From NCBI GenBank assembly GCA_018383835.1, contig JAHAWR010000004.1, positions 1-33,294 of the forward strand: DNA of 33,294 nucleotides, in the 5' to 3' direction. Each line of letters begins with the position of its first letter. The stretch's first letter is position 1. Position numbers and translations under genes: made by a program. Shown here in pieces: positions 6,435 through 14,226 of this stretch. This DNA is from Candidatus Jordarchaeia archaeon. Its GTDB lineage: Archaea; Asgardarchaeota; Jordiarchaeia; Jordiarchaeales; Freyrarchaeaceae. Below the pieces are notes generated by a model. The model had not been told where the DNA came from. It made no database searches and saw only the letters and a list, made by a program, of their open reading frames with translations.

Positions 6435-7192
6435 ATGGTGAACAAAAGATATTATACTTGGGAGCAGCACAATCCAGTTTATGGTCTCGAGAAGGATAAT
6501 AATAAGATGAAGGACTTTGATGATATCAGTGAGGATTTGTTTGGTGGGGACGTTGAAAGGTGGAGTCAGGTTGCTCTGAAGCCCACTGAGGTGGCTGAGG
6601 GTGGCTTCACTAGTGGTGAGGCCTTGCGGAGGCTAATAATGCTACTTGATGATGGAAACAGAATGATACATGTGAGCGCAGTTTACGCTGTAGCTAGGTG
6701 CTGAGCGCGGCATGACGGGTGCTGGGGCTTTAGGAAAGCTTACCAGGCTTTTAGAGGATGAGGATGAGAGAGTGTGCGACGCCGCATACGCTTTGGATGT
6801 TTACGCTGAGGAGGGGTTCATATTCTGAGGCGGTTAAGAAGCTTGTCGAGCTTTTAGATGAGGAAGAAGAGGAAGTGCGGAGAAGCACCGCGATGGCCCT
6901 CGGCGAGTGCGCTGTGAAATGGTCCACGCATCCGAAAACTTAGAAAGGCTCGTTGAATTGTTGGGGGACTGGAATGTCGAGGTATGGAGAGGGGCCGTAC
7001 GCGGTCGCCAGGTACGCAGAAAAAAAGGACTTAGGCATCCGGACGACGCCCGTAAGGCTTACGAAACTTCTAGACGACGAGGATGAGGGGGTACGCGAGA
7101 TAGCCGAGTACGCCCTCAGCAACTATGAGAAGTATCCCATGGATGCAGCCAAATTCCATGTGAATGACTGGTGGCCGCGGATGGCTTCCTAG
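6435..7192 (+). pseudogene. Frameshifted HEAT-repeat gene
   Basis: At least four frame changes break what was one HEAT-repeat protein. The pieces read, in order, LRRLIMLLDDGNRMIHVSAV up to 6704; then GALGKLTRLLEDEDERV at about 6715-6825; then EAVKKLVELLDEEEEEVRRS up to 6943; then ERLVELLGDWNVEVWRGAV; and finally VARYAEKKDLG and LTKLLDDEDEGVREIAEYAL, ending at TAG 7190-7192. Each piece has the same K-L-x-x-L-L-D-D-E and Y-A signature as the intact protein at 864-2063, so the two are likely paralogues. Single-base indels at most repeat joins mean no long product can be made. Its stop shares the bases CTAG with the stop of the convergent methyltransferase gene. Confidence 0.8.
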
Positions 7193-8091
7193 GTTTTTGT
7201 CTTGTTTACTAAGACAAAGTAGAGAGCCCCTAGCTCGCCTGTGATTTTAGAGTCGAGGGGGACTGGCTGGAACTCCTGAGTGTAGATTGCCTTTATTGTG
7301 AATCCACCCTCCTCAACCAGTCTTTTCAGGTCATCGTAGTACCATAGTTTGAGGGTGTGCTCCTCCTCGAACTCAAAGACTTTGCCGTTGTCTTGGACCC
7401 TCATTTTGAGGTTGACGCAGCGGAGCTTCTTGTCTGTGTCGTAACGGTAGGGTTTCCATGTTGCCTCTATTCTGACGCCGCCCTGCTCCGCAACCCACGT
7501 TTCGTCCGGCTTCTTTTCCCCCTCAACGTTCTGGCAGGCGCATGAGAGCTCAACAATGTAAAGTCCTCCTTCAACAAGACATTCGGACATGCACTTGAAG
7601 TGGCTTAATACTTTGTCGTCCGTCTGCAGGTATCCGAGGCTGTTTATGGCTATTATGGCTGCGTCGAACTTCTCGCCGAACCTTATGTCCGCCATGTCAC
7701 CAACAACAGCCTTCGCCATGCCCTGCAGTCCAGCCTCCCTTATTTTCTCGTTGGCGTACTCAACCATCTCGGGGCTGATGTCGTACCCGACTATGTGGTA
7801 CCCGTACCTTGGAAACGCGAGCAGGAAGATGCCGCTCCCGCACGCCGGCTCCAGGATCCTCCTAACCTCGAAGCTGCAATACTTTTTGAAGCAGCTAATA
7901 TAGAAGTTTATTTCCTTTGAGACGTCTCGCGAAAACGCGATGTCGTAGTATTTGGGGAGACAGTAAAGTTTAGGATTCCACCCGCTCAACCCCCCAGCGG
8001 AGCGAGCGCCGGGGCCCCCACCCGTTCCTCCACCGCTGGAAGAACCCTGAGGGGCATAGGGAGGAGGCGATGCGGAGCGAGTCTTCACCAT
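7189..8091 (-). CDS. Class I SAM-dependent methyltransferase
   Basis: A 300-residue Rossmann-fold methyltransferase. Motif I is LEPACGSGIFLL (residues 80-91), the acidic end of strand 2 is D104 in GYDIS, and GDMADI (131-136) follows in the motif II/III position; AAIIAINSLGYL is the post-I strand. The C-terminal half (KVFEFEEEHTLKLWYYDDL) resembles small-molecule methyltransferases of the UbiE/methyltransferase-11 group. The substrate is unknown. Residues 5-36 are a Pro/Ser/Gly-rich linker of low complexity, unusual at this place. The ATG at 8091 follows GGGGGGG; a GTG at 8184, near the promoter-predicted start, would add 31 residues. It converges on the broken HEAT gene. Confidence 0.8.
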   Translation of the reverse strand: MVKTRSASPPPYAPQGSSSGGGTGGGPGARSAGGLSGWNPKLYCLPKYYDIAFSRDVSKEINFYISCFKKYCSFEVRRILEPACGSGIFLLAFPRYGYHIVGYDISPEMVEYANEKIREAGLQGMAKAVVGDMADIRFGEKFDAAIIAINSLGYLQTDDKVLSHFKCMSECLVEGGLYIVELSCACQNVEGEKKPDETWVAEQGGVRIEATWKPYRYDTDKKLRCVNLKMRVQDNGKVFEFEEEHTLKLWYYDDLKRLVEEGGFTIKAIYTQEFQPVPLDSKITGELGALYFVLVNKTKT

Positions 8092-8213
8092 TATAACCCC
8101 CCCGGTTCCGGAAGTTACCAATATCGCCCACTCAATGGCGACCAACACATGCACTTTCGGCTTAACTCTTCCCCCCGGAACCACCTTTGGGTAACAGTAG
8201 CCTCGCTTAGTTG

Positions 8214-8228
8214 CTTAAAAACGTTTCC
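8214..8228 (-). promoter_or_regulatory. Promoter of the methyltransferase gene
   Basis: On the minus strand GGAAAC precedes GTTTTTAAGC. The predicted transcript start is near 8192, which leaves either a leaderless GTG at 8184 or a leader of about 100 bases to the ATG at 8091. Confidence 0.5.
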
Positions 8229-8239
8229 TTTTTAAATTG

Positions 8240-8526
8240 GAGTGCGTGAATCTGCTCCCGCCGAGGATAGGAAACTCAGGATCTCCGGGCTATTGGTAAA
8301 CATGCTACGTTGCAAGCCTCCATGGATTTTCACCTCCTCCCCTTTCACATCCATGACTGGAGTTCATTGGGGCTTCCTTAGGCGACGGGGCCCCTCGGGC
8401 AACCAATGCCGTAACGCCTCCACCGTTTTTCACATTCGCAGTTTTCACGTTTCAGGGAGCCGGTGGCCATTCAGCGCCAAAACTCCAACATGCCGGGCAC
8501 AGGCTTGAGGCGCCTTCAGGGTTTAC
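8240..8526 (-). pseudogene. tnpB: TnpB C-terminal remnant
   Basis: Read on the minus strand from 8526, VNPEGASSLCPACWSFGA is the first half of the TnpB zinc finger (NP-x-G-T/A-SS-x-CP-x-C). After a frame change LKRENCECEKR is a worn second half, with the DRD motif lost. A further frame gives VMDVKGEEVKIHGGLQR and FTNSPEILS, like a TnpB tail. There are several stops, and nothing of the nuclease domain remains upstream. It lies just behind the promoter of the methyltransferase gene. It does not carry the end motif shared by the other three traces. Confidence 0.6.
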
Positions 8527-8542
8527 GTAGATGTTGGTTAAG

Positions 8543-8558
8543 TTGAAAGTTTTATTAG
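8543..8558 (+). promoter_or_regulatory. Promoter of the radical SAM gene
   Basis: TTGAAAG followed by TTTTATTAG forms a BRE/TATA pair. The transcript start should lie near 8580, giving a leader of about 47 bases that contains the GAGGG ribosome site. Confidence 0.5.
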
Positions 8559-8626
8559 ACTGGTGGGAGAGAGATAGTGTGGGGGCTTGGTTGAAGGGGA
8601 ACACGTTCGATCGTTGAGGGTCTGCC

Positions 8627-9670
8627 GTGAGCGGCCATTGCAGAATGGTGAGGCAGGGTTATGAGCCCGGGGACTGCATGGTTGAGATGCCTGACGGATC
8701 CTTTAAGCCTGCGTGCAAGGGAACGCTTAGAAGGGAGGGTGATGTCTGGTGTAGGCTCATCAGGGCAGCCCACCTTTCAAGGCCCGAGGATTACTTTAGC
8801 ATCTACCAGAGCGGCTGCAACCACGGCTGCCTGAAATGCCACTCTTGGGATTTCTCTCGGAAGTATAGTGGGTTCTGGGCTTCGACCGACGAGCTTGCCG
8901 AGATGGCGGCGGAGTATGAGGGGGTTGTGACTGTTTGGGAGCCGAGGGAAAGGGCGACAATGTTTCACGCAACAGACCTCTGCCACCACTGTGGCATGTG
9001 CATCGTCTACGGTGTGAGGGGGAGGCTCTGTCCGAGGAAGCTTAGGAGGGAGCAGGTTATCCTGAGCCCCCAAGGCTATGGCCCGGCGAGGAACATAGTC
9101 TCCTTTACGGGCGGGGACGTCGTCTGCCAGGCAGGGTTCTACGCGGAGGCGGCCGAGAAGATCAAGAGGGAGTGTTCTAACATGTGGGTTCTCATTGAGA
9201 CAAATGGCTACGGGCTCACCCCGGAGAACCTTGACGTGCTGGCTTCGGGTGGTGTTGACTCCTTCTGGCTTGACATCAAGGCTTACGACGAGGACGTTTA
9301 TAGGCGCCTCTGCGGCACCACAAACAAGTGGATACTCAAGGCGCCAGAGCTAATAGTTGACATGGGCTTCGTCCTCGAAGTTTTAACACTCTACATTCCG
9401 GGCTGGGTCGAGAGAGAGCAGATAGTCAGGGTAGCCGAGCTTCTACACGACGTCGACCCGGAGATACCATTCACCATTCTGGCGTTTTTCCCAGCCTACA
9501 AGCTCACTAACGTTAGAAGCCCAAACCTAATGGAGATGGTCAGCACCTATCTCGCAGTTAAAGATGCCGGGCTGAGGAATGTCAAGCTCGGAAACTGCCA
9601 CGTCTTCGCCAAAAGTCAGAGGGACTGGGACACATTAATAGCAATAGTTGGCCAGGAGACTATAAGTTGA
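8627..9670 (+). CDS. Radical SAM protein with an extra Cys cluster, PFL-activase-like
   Basis: A 347-residue radical SAM enzyme. C64, C68 and C71 (CNHGCLKC) are the C-x3-C-x2-C ligands of the SAM-binding [4Fe-4S] cluster; FTGGDV at 160-165 takes the place of the GGE motif and IETNG at 190-194 is the next strand. Between them residues 119-135 hold CHHCGMCIVYGVRGRLC, four cysteines that could bind a second cluster, as in glycyl-radical activating enzymes, though with one motif rather than two. Extra cysteines lie near the N-terminus (C5, C17, C30, C42). The GTG at 8627 is the only sensible start because TGA is in frame at 8615, and GAGGG lies upstream. No glycyl-radical enzyme gene is nearby, so the substrate is open. 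Confidence 0.88.
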   Translation: MSGHCRMVRQGYEPGDCMVEMPDGSFKPACKGTLRREGDVWCRLIRAAHLSRPEDYFSIYQSGCNHGCLKCHSWDFSRKYSGFWASTDELAEMAAEYEGVVTVWEPRERATMFHATDLCHHCGMCIVYGVRGRLCPRKLRREQVILSPQGYGPARNIVSFTGGDVVCQAGFYAEAAEKIKRECSNMWVLIETNGYGLTPENLDVLASGGVDSFWLDIKAYDEDVYRRLCGTTNKWILKAPELIVDMGFVLEVLTLYIPGWVEREQIVRVAELLHDVDPEIPFTILAFFPAYKLTNVRSPNLMEMVSTYLAVKDAGLRNVKLGNCHVFAKSQRDWDTLIAIVGQETIS

Positions 9671-9996
9671 TGATCCTTCCCGAAGACGAGAAAGGCTTGT
9701 CGACTTCCATCACGGCAAGCACATCCAAGCAGGTGAAGAGGTTGCTTCCCCTTGCATGGAACCCGAAGACGTTTCTTTTTTGCCTTCCCAAGAGGCTCCT
9801 TGAAATCCCAGCACACCCCTCTCAACTTTTCCATCCCACTTAATCACCTCTCACTAAGCTAAGCTTCTCGTTCAAACGGTTAAAAATACCCTTCCTAATA
9901 CCAGTTCCGTCGAGCAGTTCAAAGCTTTGATGCGCCACTTAAAGGGGGGGAGCTAAGGAAAAGTGGTTGGGACGTTTCAGACTTTCGTTTGAGCCT
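9671..9996. other. Gap with a strong minus-strand promoter and no clear gene
   Basis: A minus-strand BRE/TATA pair (GGAAGG, then GTATTTTTAACC) lies at 9878-9895, and GAGAGGTG follows downstream near 9846-9853. The ATG at 9834 opens a 72-residue frame, but it runs into the end of the radical SAM gene and has a composition unlike its neighbours. Another frame contains SSGSMQGEATSSPAWMCLP and FSSSGRIINL, possibly a worn TnpB tail. A non-coding RNA is also possible. The plus strand shows nothing. Confidence 0.35.
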
Positions 9997-10986
9997 TTAA
10001 AGGGTGAAGGTCGTCCCCACCACTGAGACCACCGTTATTTCCGGCATGTCGTGCAGTAGGCGAGAGGTGAACTTTACACCACTGCAGTGGAGGGGAGATA
10101 TTATATCTGGGCTCACATCCTTCAGCGTTTTTATTACTTTGGCGATGCGGTTCTGGGAGGCGTTGCCCATGTGCAGCCCGCCTATGACCGCGTAAACCTT
10201 GCTCCCCGAGAGGCGTTGTGCATCCCAGGTAGTATTTGCCACCCCCCTGTGGCAGCATCCTGTAAGGACAATTACTCCTTTACCTTCAACTTTAATGTAC
10301 ACCGACTTCTCATCCCTGAAAGCGTCAAACAGCATCTTATTTCCCCTCTCAACGTAGAGCCCAGAAGACAACTCGTCCGGGTAGCGCACGGGTATCTCTC
10401 CACTCGCCCACACCCCGGATGCAAGGTTTACAGGGCCGGATGACTCCACGATCTCTAACCTCTTTACCTGGGCGACCCGTTCAACCTGCTCCCTGCTCAA
10501 GGACGGTAGCCTCGCAGCCCTACCATTTCTCACCAGCTTCTCCATTTCTTCCCTACTGACGCTGAGGTTTTTTCCGGATAGCTCTCCTCTGAGGGCGTAC
10601 TTCACACCGAAGACCTCTGGGTGGAGGATTACCTTGGAGCCGGGGCTCAGCTTCTCCATGACCTTGATTAGGGAGCCGAAGTGGTCGTAGTGTCCATGGG
10701 AGGTGACGACTGCCTCTATCGACGACGGGTTGATGTTGAGCTCCCTCATATTGTTGAGCACGGTCGCCTTCGGGCCGCAGGTGTCTAGAAGTATAGTGTG
10801 TTCCCCATCCTCCGCCTTGACCTGCATCAGCAGGGATAAGCCGTGCTCTCCGAGGCAGCCTGCAGCCCCAGCATGGGAAACGCGGCCCACGAATTTTTCG
10901 TCAACTGCAAGTATCGGGTTAACGGTGTTGTCCGCCAGAACGGTGATCCTAGCATCTTTCACTCCAAGGCCAAAGTCGACTTTCAT
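9997..10986 (-). CDS. MBL-fold enzyme of the DHPPP-synthase-like family
   Basis: A 329-residue metallo-beta-lactamase fold protein of the branch (COG1237) that contains archaeal 7,8-dihydropterin-6-yl-methyl-4-(ribofuranosyl)aminobenzene-5'-phosphate synthase, a tetrahydromethanopterin pathway enzyme. The metal motif is TSHGHYDHFG, with H97, H99, D101 and H102; later metal-site histidines lie in LTGCCHRG, GGLHMG and PLHCSG, and LLDTCG precedes the motif. The ATG at 10986 is chosen because GGAGGAGG lies just upstream; the open frame to 11073 is unlike the family. Not every member makes the pterin, and no other pterin gene is nearby, so the pathway is a suggestion. Confidence 0.82.
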   Translation of the reverse strand: MKVDFGLGVKDARITVLADNTVNPILAVDEKFVGRVSHAGAAGCLGEHGLSLLMQVKAEDGEHTILLDTCGPKATVLNNMRELNINPSSIEAVVTSHGHYDHFGSLIKVMEKLSPGSKVILHPEVFGVKYALRGELSGKNLSVSREEMEKLVRNGRAARLPSLSREQVERVAQVKRLEIVESSGPVNLASGVWASGEIPVRYPDELSSGLYVERGNKMLFDAFRDEKSVYIKVEGKGVIVLTGCCHRGVANTTWDAQRLSGSKVYAVIGGLHMGNASQNRIAKVIKTLKDVSPDIISPLHCSGVKFTSRLLHDMPEITVVSVVGTTFTL

Positions 10987-11314
10987 TATTCCTCCTCCAG
11001 TAAGGAGACCCTGTGTGCTGCGCAGTATTAGTTTTCGTCCACGAACACCCTTCACCAAAAGAGTACTGGGCACGTCTACAACCCGCTGACGAGGAAAGTA
11101 ATATCACCTCAAGGAGCAGTGCAGGTGAAGCCAGTGCCTCCAAAAATTCGTAAAAATCTTTGAAATACGGTGAGCATTGTTGATCCCATCAGCGGCCTTA
11201 TCCAAATTAGGCCTGACTTTCACCAAGAACCGGGTGACGCTGGAGTGGCGTTCAGGCGTGCAGAGGCGAGGCGGCTTAAAGAAAAAAAGAGGGTTTCAAG
11301 ATGAAAATGGGGGG
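10987..11314. other. Gap upstream of the MBL gene
   Basis: A minus-strand TATA-like CGAAAACTAATAC near 11025-11037 could start the MBL message with a short leader. Seven A bases at 11282-11288 read as a T-run on the minus strand, a likely terminator for the acylase gene that ends at 11315. I see no gene. Confidence 0.45.
11281..11288 (-). terminator. T-run terminator after the acylase gene
   Basis: On the minus strand CTCTTTTTTTC lies about 25 bases after the stop codon. Archaeal termination commonly uses such T-runs without a hairpin. Confidence 0.5.
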
Positions 11315-13873
11315 TTAAGCTGGCGTTTTAGGTTTTCTTCTCGCCGATGCTACTGTGATGGCTGCAAGCACGACAGCCGCGGCTGCTCCCACCGTAAGTG
11401 ATGAGGAAGTAGTCTGGTTCACAACTGCCAGCGCCACCATGTTTAGTGCTGCAAGTGTTTGGACGGTTGCAAGCAGCTCCTCGACTACCCTCCTGTTAAT
11501 CATCTCGATTGTTTCGTTGAGAGTGTAAACCGGTATGTTGCTGATGGACTCGCGGTGTGCCAATATTTCGTCCATGTAGAAGTAGTCTGGGTGGAGGGTG
11601 TCTTTGCTGTAGTAGTTGAGGAGTTGATCCGCGTAGTGGGGTGAGTCCGGCTTGTTGCTCACGCCATACGGGAGGACGCTCAACGATGAGACGTTGTTGG
11701 GCTGGAGGTGGACGACCATTATGAAGGATGAGCCGCCAGTGCACCGCCACTCGCCTGTCTTCTCGTTGAAGGTGTACCAGCGCGGGTTAAGGCAGCCGAA
11801 CGGCTCCCCGTCTGTCCCGCTCAGCCCAACCCTATGTTGCCCCCTGACCACGTAGTGCACGTTAGCCCAGTAGACGCTCACGTTCCCGTAAACTTGGAGC
11901 ATGTAGTTGACCGTCTCGTTCAGCGTCTCAACAGCTTGTTCCTGCGTGAGGTTTCCAATGTAGTTTTCAAAGTCCCATATGGTTGCGTCCTTACCGTAAG
12001 TCTCCCTGCACTTGTCCATGAGCTTCTGCGCCCAGAGCTGGAATATTGTCGCGGCGGTCTGGTTCGTCATCCTCATGTCCCACGCCTTCAGCGCACCTAT
12101 GGCTTCATTCAGCTCCTGGCTTCCTCCCGGAACGCTATCTGGCAGCTTGCCTATGCAGTCTCCCGCAAGGTGAGAGACTGAGACGTCGACAGCCATGCTG
12201 AGCATATCATCTATGGTAACATTATCGTTTGAGAGGAGCATGTTGTACAACATGTAGCCCCTCGTGTACCTGCTCATACCCCTGTAGCCGTCCCACCCCA
12301 CCAGATACTTGGGGAAGGGGCCCTGCTCTGTGATGTTGTTGGGTTGGGTTGTTATGTTCCATGCCGGTATGTTGCAGTTCTGCATCCACCCGCTTTCGGG
12401 GTTCTCCTGCTGTGGTAGCTCGCTGAAGGGGATCACGGGCCCCCAGTCTGTTTCGGGAATCCATCCGGGGACCGCTGCAGACCAGTTGAATGTGTCGTTT
12501 CTCCGCGGACACACGCCATTCCACACGTAGAATATGTTTCCGTGGACGTCGGCGTACATGACGTTGAATATGGCTGTTCCAAGCAGCGACCACGCCTCCT
12601 TAAACTGGGTAAGGTTTTGGGCGGTATTCACACGGTACCACTGCTCGAAGCCCACCACACTCTTGCTTGTGCTGTAGTTTACTGCCAGCGCCCAGTGGTC
12701 TGTCTCGTTTATTGTGAGTAGGACGCCGTGGTGAGTGTAGCTTACGGGCAACTTATAGTATATGACGCCAATCCCGCTGATCTTCACCGGCACCGTTATG
12801 GTCTTCTTCTCTATCGGGTGCCAAGTCCCATTGTAAAGGTACATTGTGTTGTCCTCATTGAGGCGCTCTATCCACACGTCGCCCACGTCAACTTGGTTTA
12901 CCGTTTCGCTCCATGCAATATACTCGTTGTGGCCCATCCCTATGAATGGTAGCCCGAAGAATATGGCGCCCATCACGTTCAACTCCGGCAAGCCGTCGTG
13001 GGCTGGAGCCATGATGTGTGCTTCATACCACTGGAGAACCCCATCCCATGGAAGGTGCGGATCCATTCCGTACATTGGGTATCCAGTGGCTGAGCGGCTT
13101 CCGTTAACCGCCCACTGATTGCTGCCGAGTGTCCCACCGTAAAGAGTGGGAGACGCCCCTACAATAGTGGAGAACAAGCCTGCATCCGACTGGTATTGCT
13201 CAAGGTACTTTTCAACCCCCATGGACTTTATGGCTTTCTCGGCACTCATCCACTCTCTCAGCACGCCGCTGGAGAAGAGTAGGTTTATTAGTTTACCCAT
13301 GGAGCCGACGTGGATTGAAGTGACAGGGGCGTTTTCCTTTATCCATGATGGCAGACTACCCCAGTGAGTGTAGATGTAGTAGTTTATTCCTGCTGCGAAT
13401 GGTTCGATCATGACTCGCCTTATCGTGTCATTAATGGCTACGTAGTCTTCTTCGCTCGCCGGAACCCAGAGCATCCTGAGTAGTACATCGCTCTCCAAGT
13501 TGCTCAGCCCAGGGTACCACGTGTTGTTGTGCCCGGAGGGGCCGAAGGTCTTTGAAAGCGTCCCCGTGGCTGTGAGGTAGTTCAGCATTATGGTCTCGAT
13601 GGCGTCTTCCGCCTGAGCGTAGCCAAAGCCGAAGAAGACAGCTTGCTGGCTACTGCCGTTAATGTGGGGGATTCCGAACTCATCTCTTATAATTGTCACC
13701 ACATCGCCGTTAAAGCAGATCTTAACAGACTTAACAGCGCTAGAGGATCTGGAGTTTTCAGCGAGCCCAACGGTAAGCGAGGAAGAAGCGGTGCAGTTCA
13801 GAGTTGAAGCACTTAAGGCCAGAAGGAATACTGCTATGAGCAAGGCGGAGCAAACGATTTTTCTACTCCGCAT
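11315..13873 (-). CDS. Exported penicillin-acylase family amidohydrolase with a C-terminal anchor
   Basis: An 852-residue Ntn-hydrolase of peptidase family S45. Residues 1-28 are a signal peptide (IVCSALLIAVFLLALSAS). VVTIIRDEFGIPHI and the FGFGYAQAED stretch are the conserved alpha-subunit start. S251 in GGTLGSNQWAVNGSRSATG is the nucleophile freed by self-cleavage, followed by DPHL. ISPEIPF-like beta-chain elements and VMYADVHGNIFYVWNG are also typical. Residues about 825-845 form a transmembrane helix with a basic tail (SARRKPK), so the enzyme should sit outside the cell. Many N-x-S/T sites suit glycosylation. Such enzymes hydrolyse amides: penicillins, acyl-homoserine lactones or lipopeptides; the substrate is unknown. 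GGAAGG precedes the ATG. Confidence 0.9.
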   Translation of the reverse strand: MRSRKIVCSALLIAVFLLALSASTLNCTASSSLTVGLAENSRSSSAVKSVKICFNGDVVTIIRDEFGIPHINGSSQQAVFFGFGYAQAEDAIETIMLNYLTATGTLSKTFGPSGHNNTWYPGLSNLESDVLLRMLWVPASEEDYVAINDTIRRVMIEPFAAGINYYIYTHWGSLPSWIKENAPVTSIHVGSMGKLINLLFSSGVLREWMSAEKAIKSMGVEKYLEQYQSDAGLFSTIVGASPTLYGGTLGSNQWAVNGSRSATGYPMYGMDPHLPWDGVLQWYEAHIMAPAHDGLPELNVMGAIFFGLPFIGMGHNEYIAWSETVNQVDVGDVWIERLNEDNTMYLYNGTWHPIEKKTITVPVKISGIGVIYYKLPVSYTHHGVLLTINETDHWALAVNYSTSKSVVGFEQWYRVNTAQNLTQFKEAWSLLGTAIFNVMYADVHGNIFYVWNGVCPRRNDTFNWSAAVPGWIPETDWGPVIPFSELPQQENPESGWMQNCNIPAWNITTQPNNITEQGPFPKYLVGWDGYRGMSRYTRGYMLYNMLLSNDNVTIDDMLSMAVDVSVSHLAGDCIGKLPDSVPGGSQELNEAIGALKAWDMRMTNQTAATIFQLWAQKLMDKCRETYGKDATIWDFENYIGNLTQEQAVETLNETVNYMLQVYGNVSVYWANVHYVVRGQHRVGLSGTDGEPFGCLNPRWYTFNEKTGEWRCTGGSSFIMVVHLQPNNVSSLSVLPYGVSNKPDSPHYADQLLNYYSKDTLHPDYFYMDEILAHRESISNIPVYTLNETIEMINRRVVEELLATVQTLAALNMVALAVVNQTTSSSLTVGAAAAVVLAAITVASARRKPKTPA

Positions 13874-14023
13874 GACTTCCTTCCACCCTCCCTCTTGTCT
13901 CTCTCCTCCAAAAGGGGAGGATTTAAGCCACGTTACTTAAAATCTTACTTAATAATTTTTCCCCTTTTCGCAGGCCTTCCACTTTATTTTTTACTCTTTC
14001 ATTTCTCTCGTTTCTTCCTCGCC

Positions 14024-14067
14024 TCCTCCATGTTCAGCCTTCGGAATCGTAAGTGCAACATGGAGGA
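14024..14067. repeat. 11-base perfect inverted repeat
   Basis: TCCTCCATGTT and AACATGGAGGA flank a 22-base spacer between two divergent genes. As RNA it would form a stable stem; as DNA it could bind a dimeric regulator. It is too far from the starts to be an ordinary leader element of either gene. Confidence 0.5.
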
Positions 14068-14197
14068 AAGAGTCCAGAATTAATTCACTTTTATAATTTG
14101 ACTTCCTAGGATTTTAGCCCATCAATCTACATGGAAGCCGTGTCATGAAGAATAAATAAGAGAAAACGAAAAATAAATAAGAGAAAAAATGGCAGAG

Positions 14198-14208
14198 ATA
14201 TTTTTAAA
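14198..14208 (+). promoter_or_regulatory. TATA box of the polytopic membrane protein gene
   Basis: ATATTTTTAAA centred at about 14203 puts the transcript start near 14229, at or beside the TTG start codons. Confidence 0.55.
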
Positions 14209-14226
14209 CGGAGAAGGGAAGGGAGG

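Larger units (their letters stand above)
13874..14226. other. Divergent intergenic region with inverted and direct repeats
   Basis: It holds the ribosome site of the acylase (GGAAGG), TATA-like boxes at about 13922-13945 for the minus strand, an 11-base inverted repeat (TCCTCCATGTT at 14024-14034 and its complement at 14057-14067, spacer 22) and a near-direct repeat of AAATAAATAAGAGAAAA at about 14152-14187. No gene is seen. Confidence 0.5.

Noticed and set aside
8242..8508. Plus-strand ORF of 88 codons
   Set aside because: It lies over the minus-strand TnpB remnant, has no family match and the composition of an antisense frame.
14152..14187. Possible CRISPR-like repeat of AAATAAATAAGAGAAAA
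   Set aside because: Only two adjacent copies without a spacer; simple A-rich duplication.
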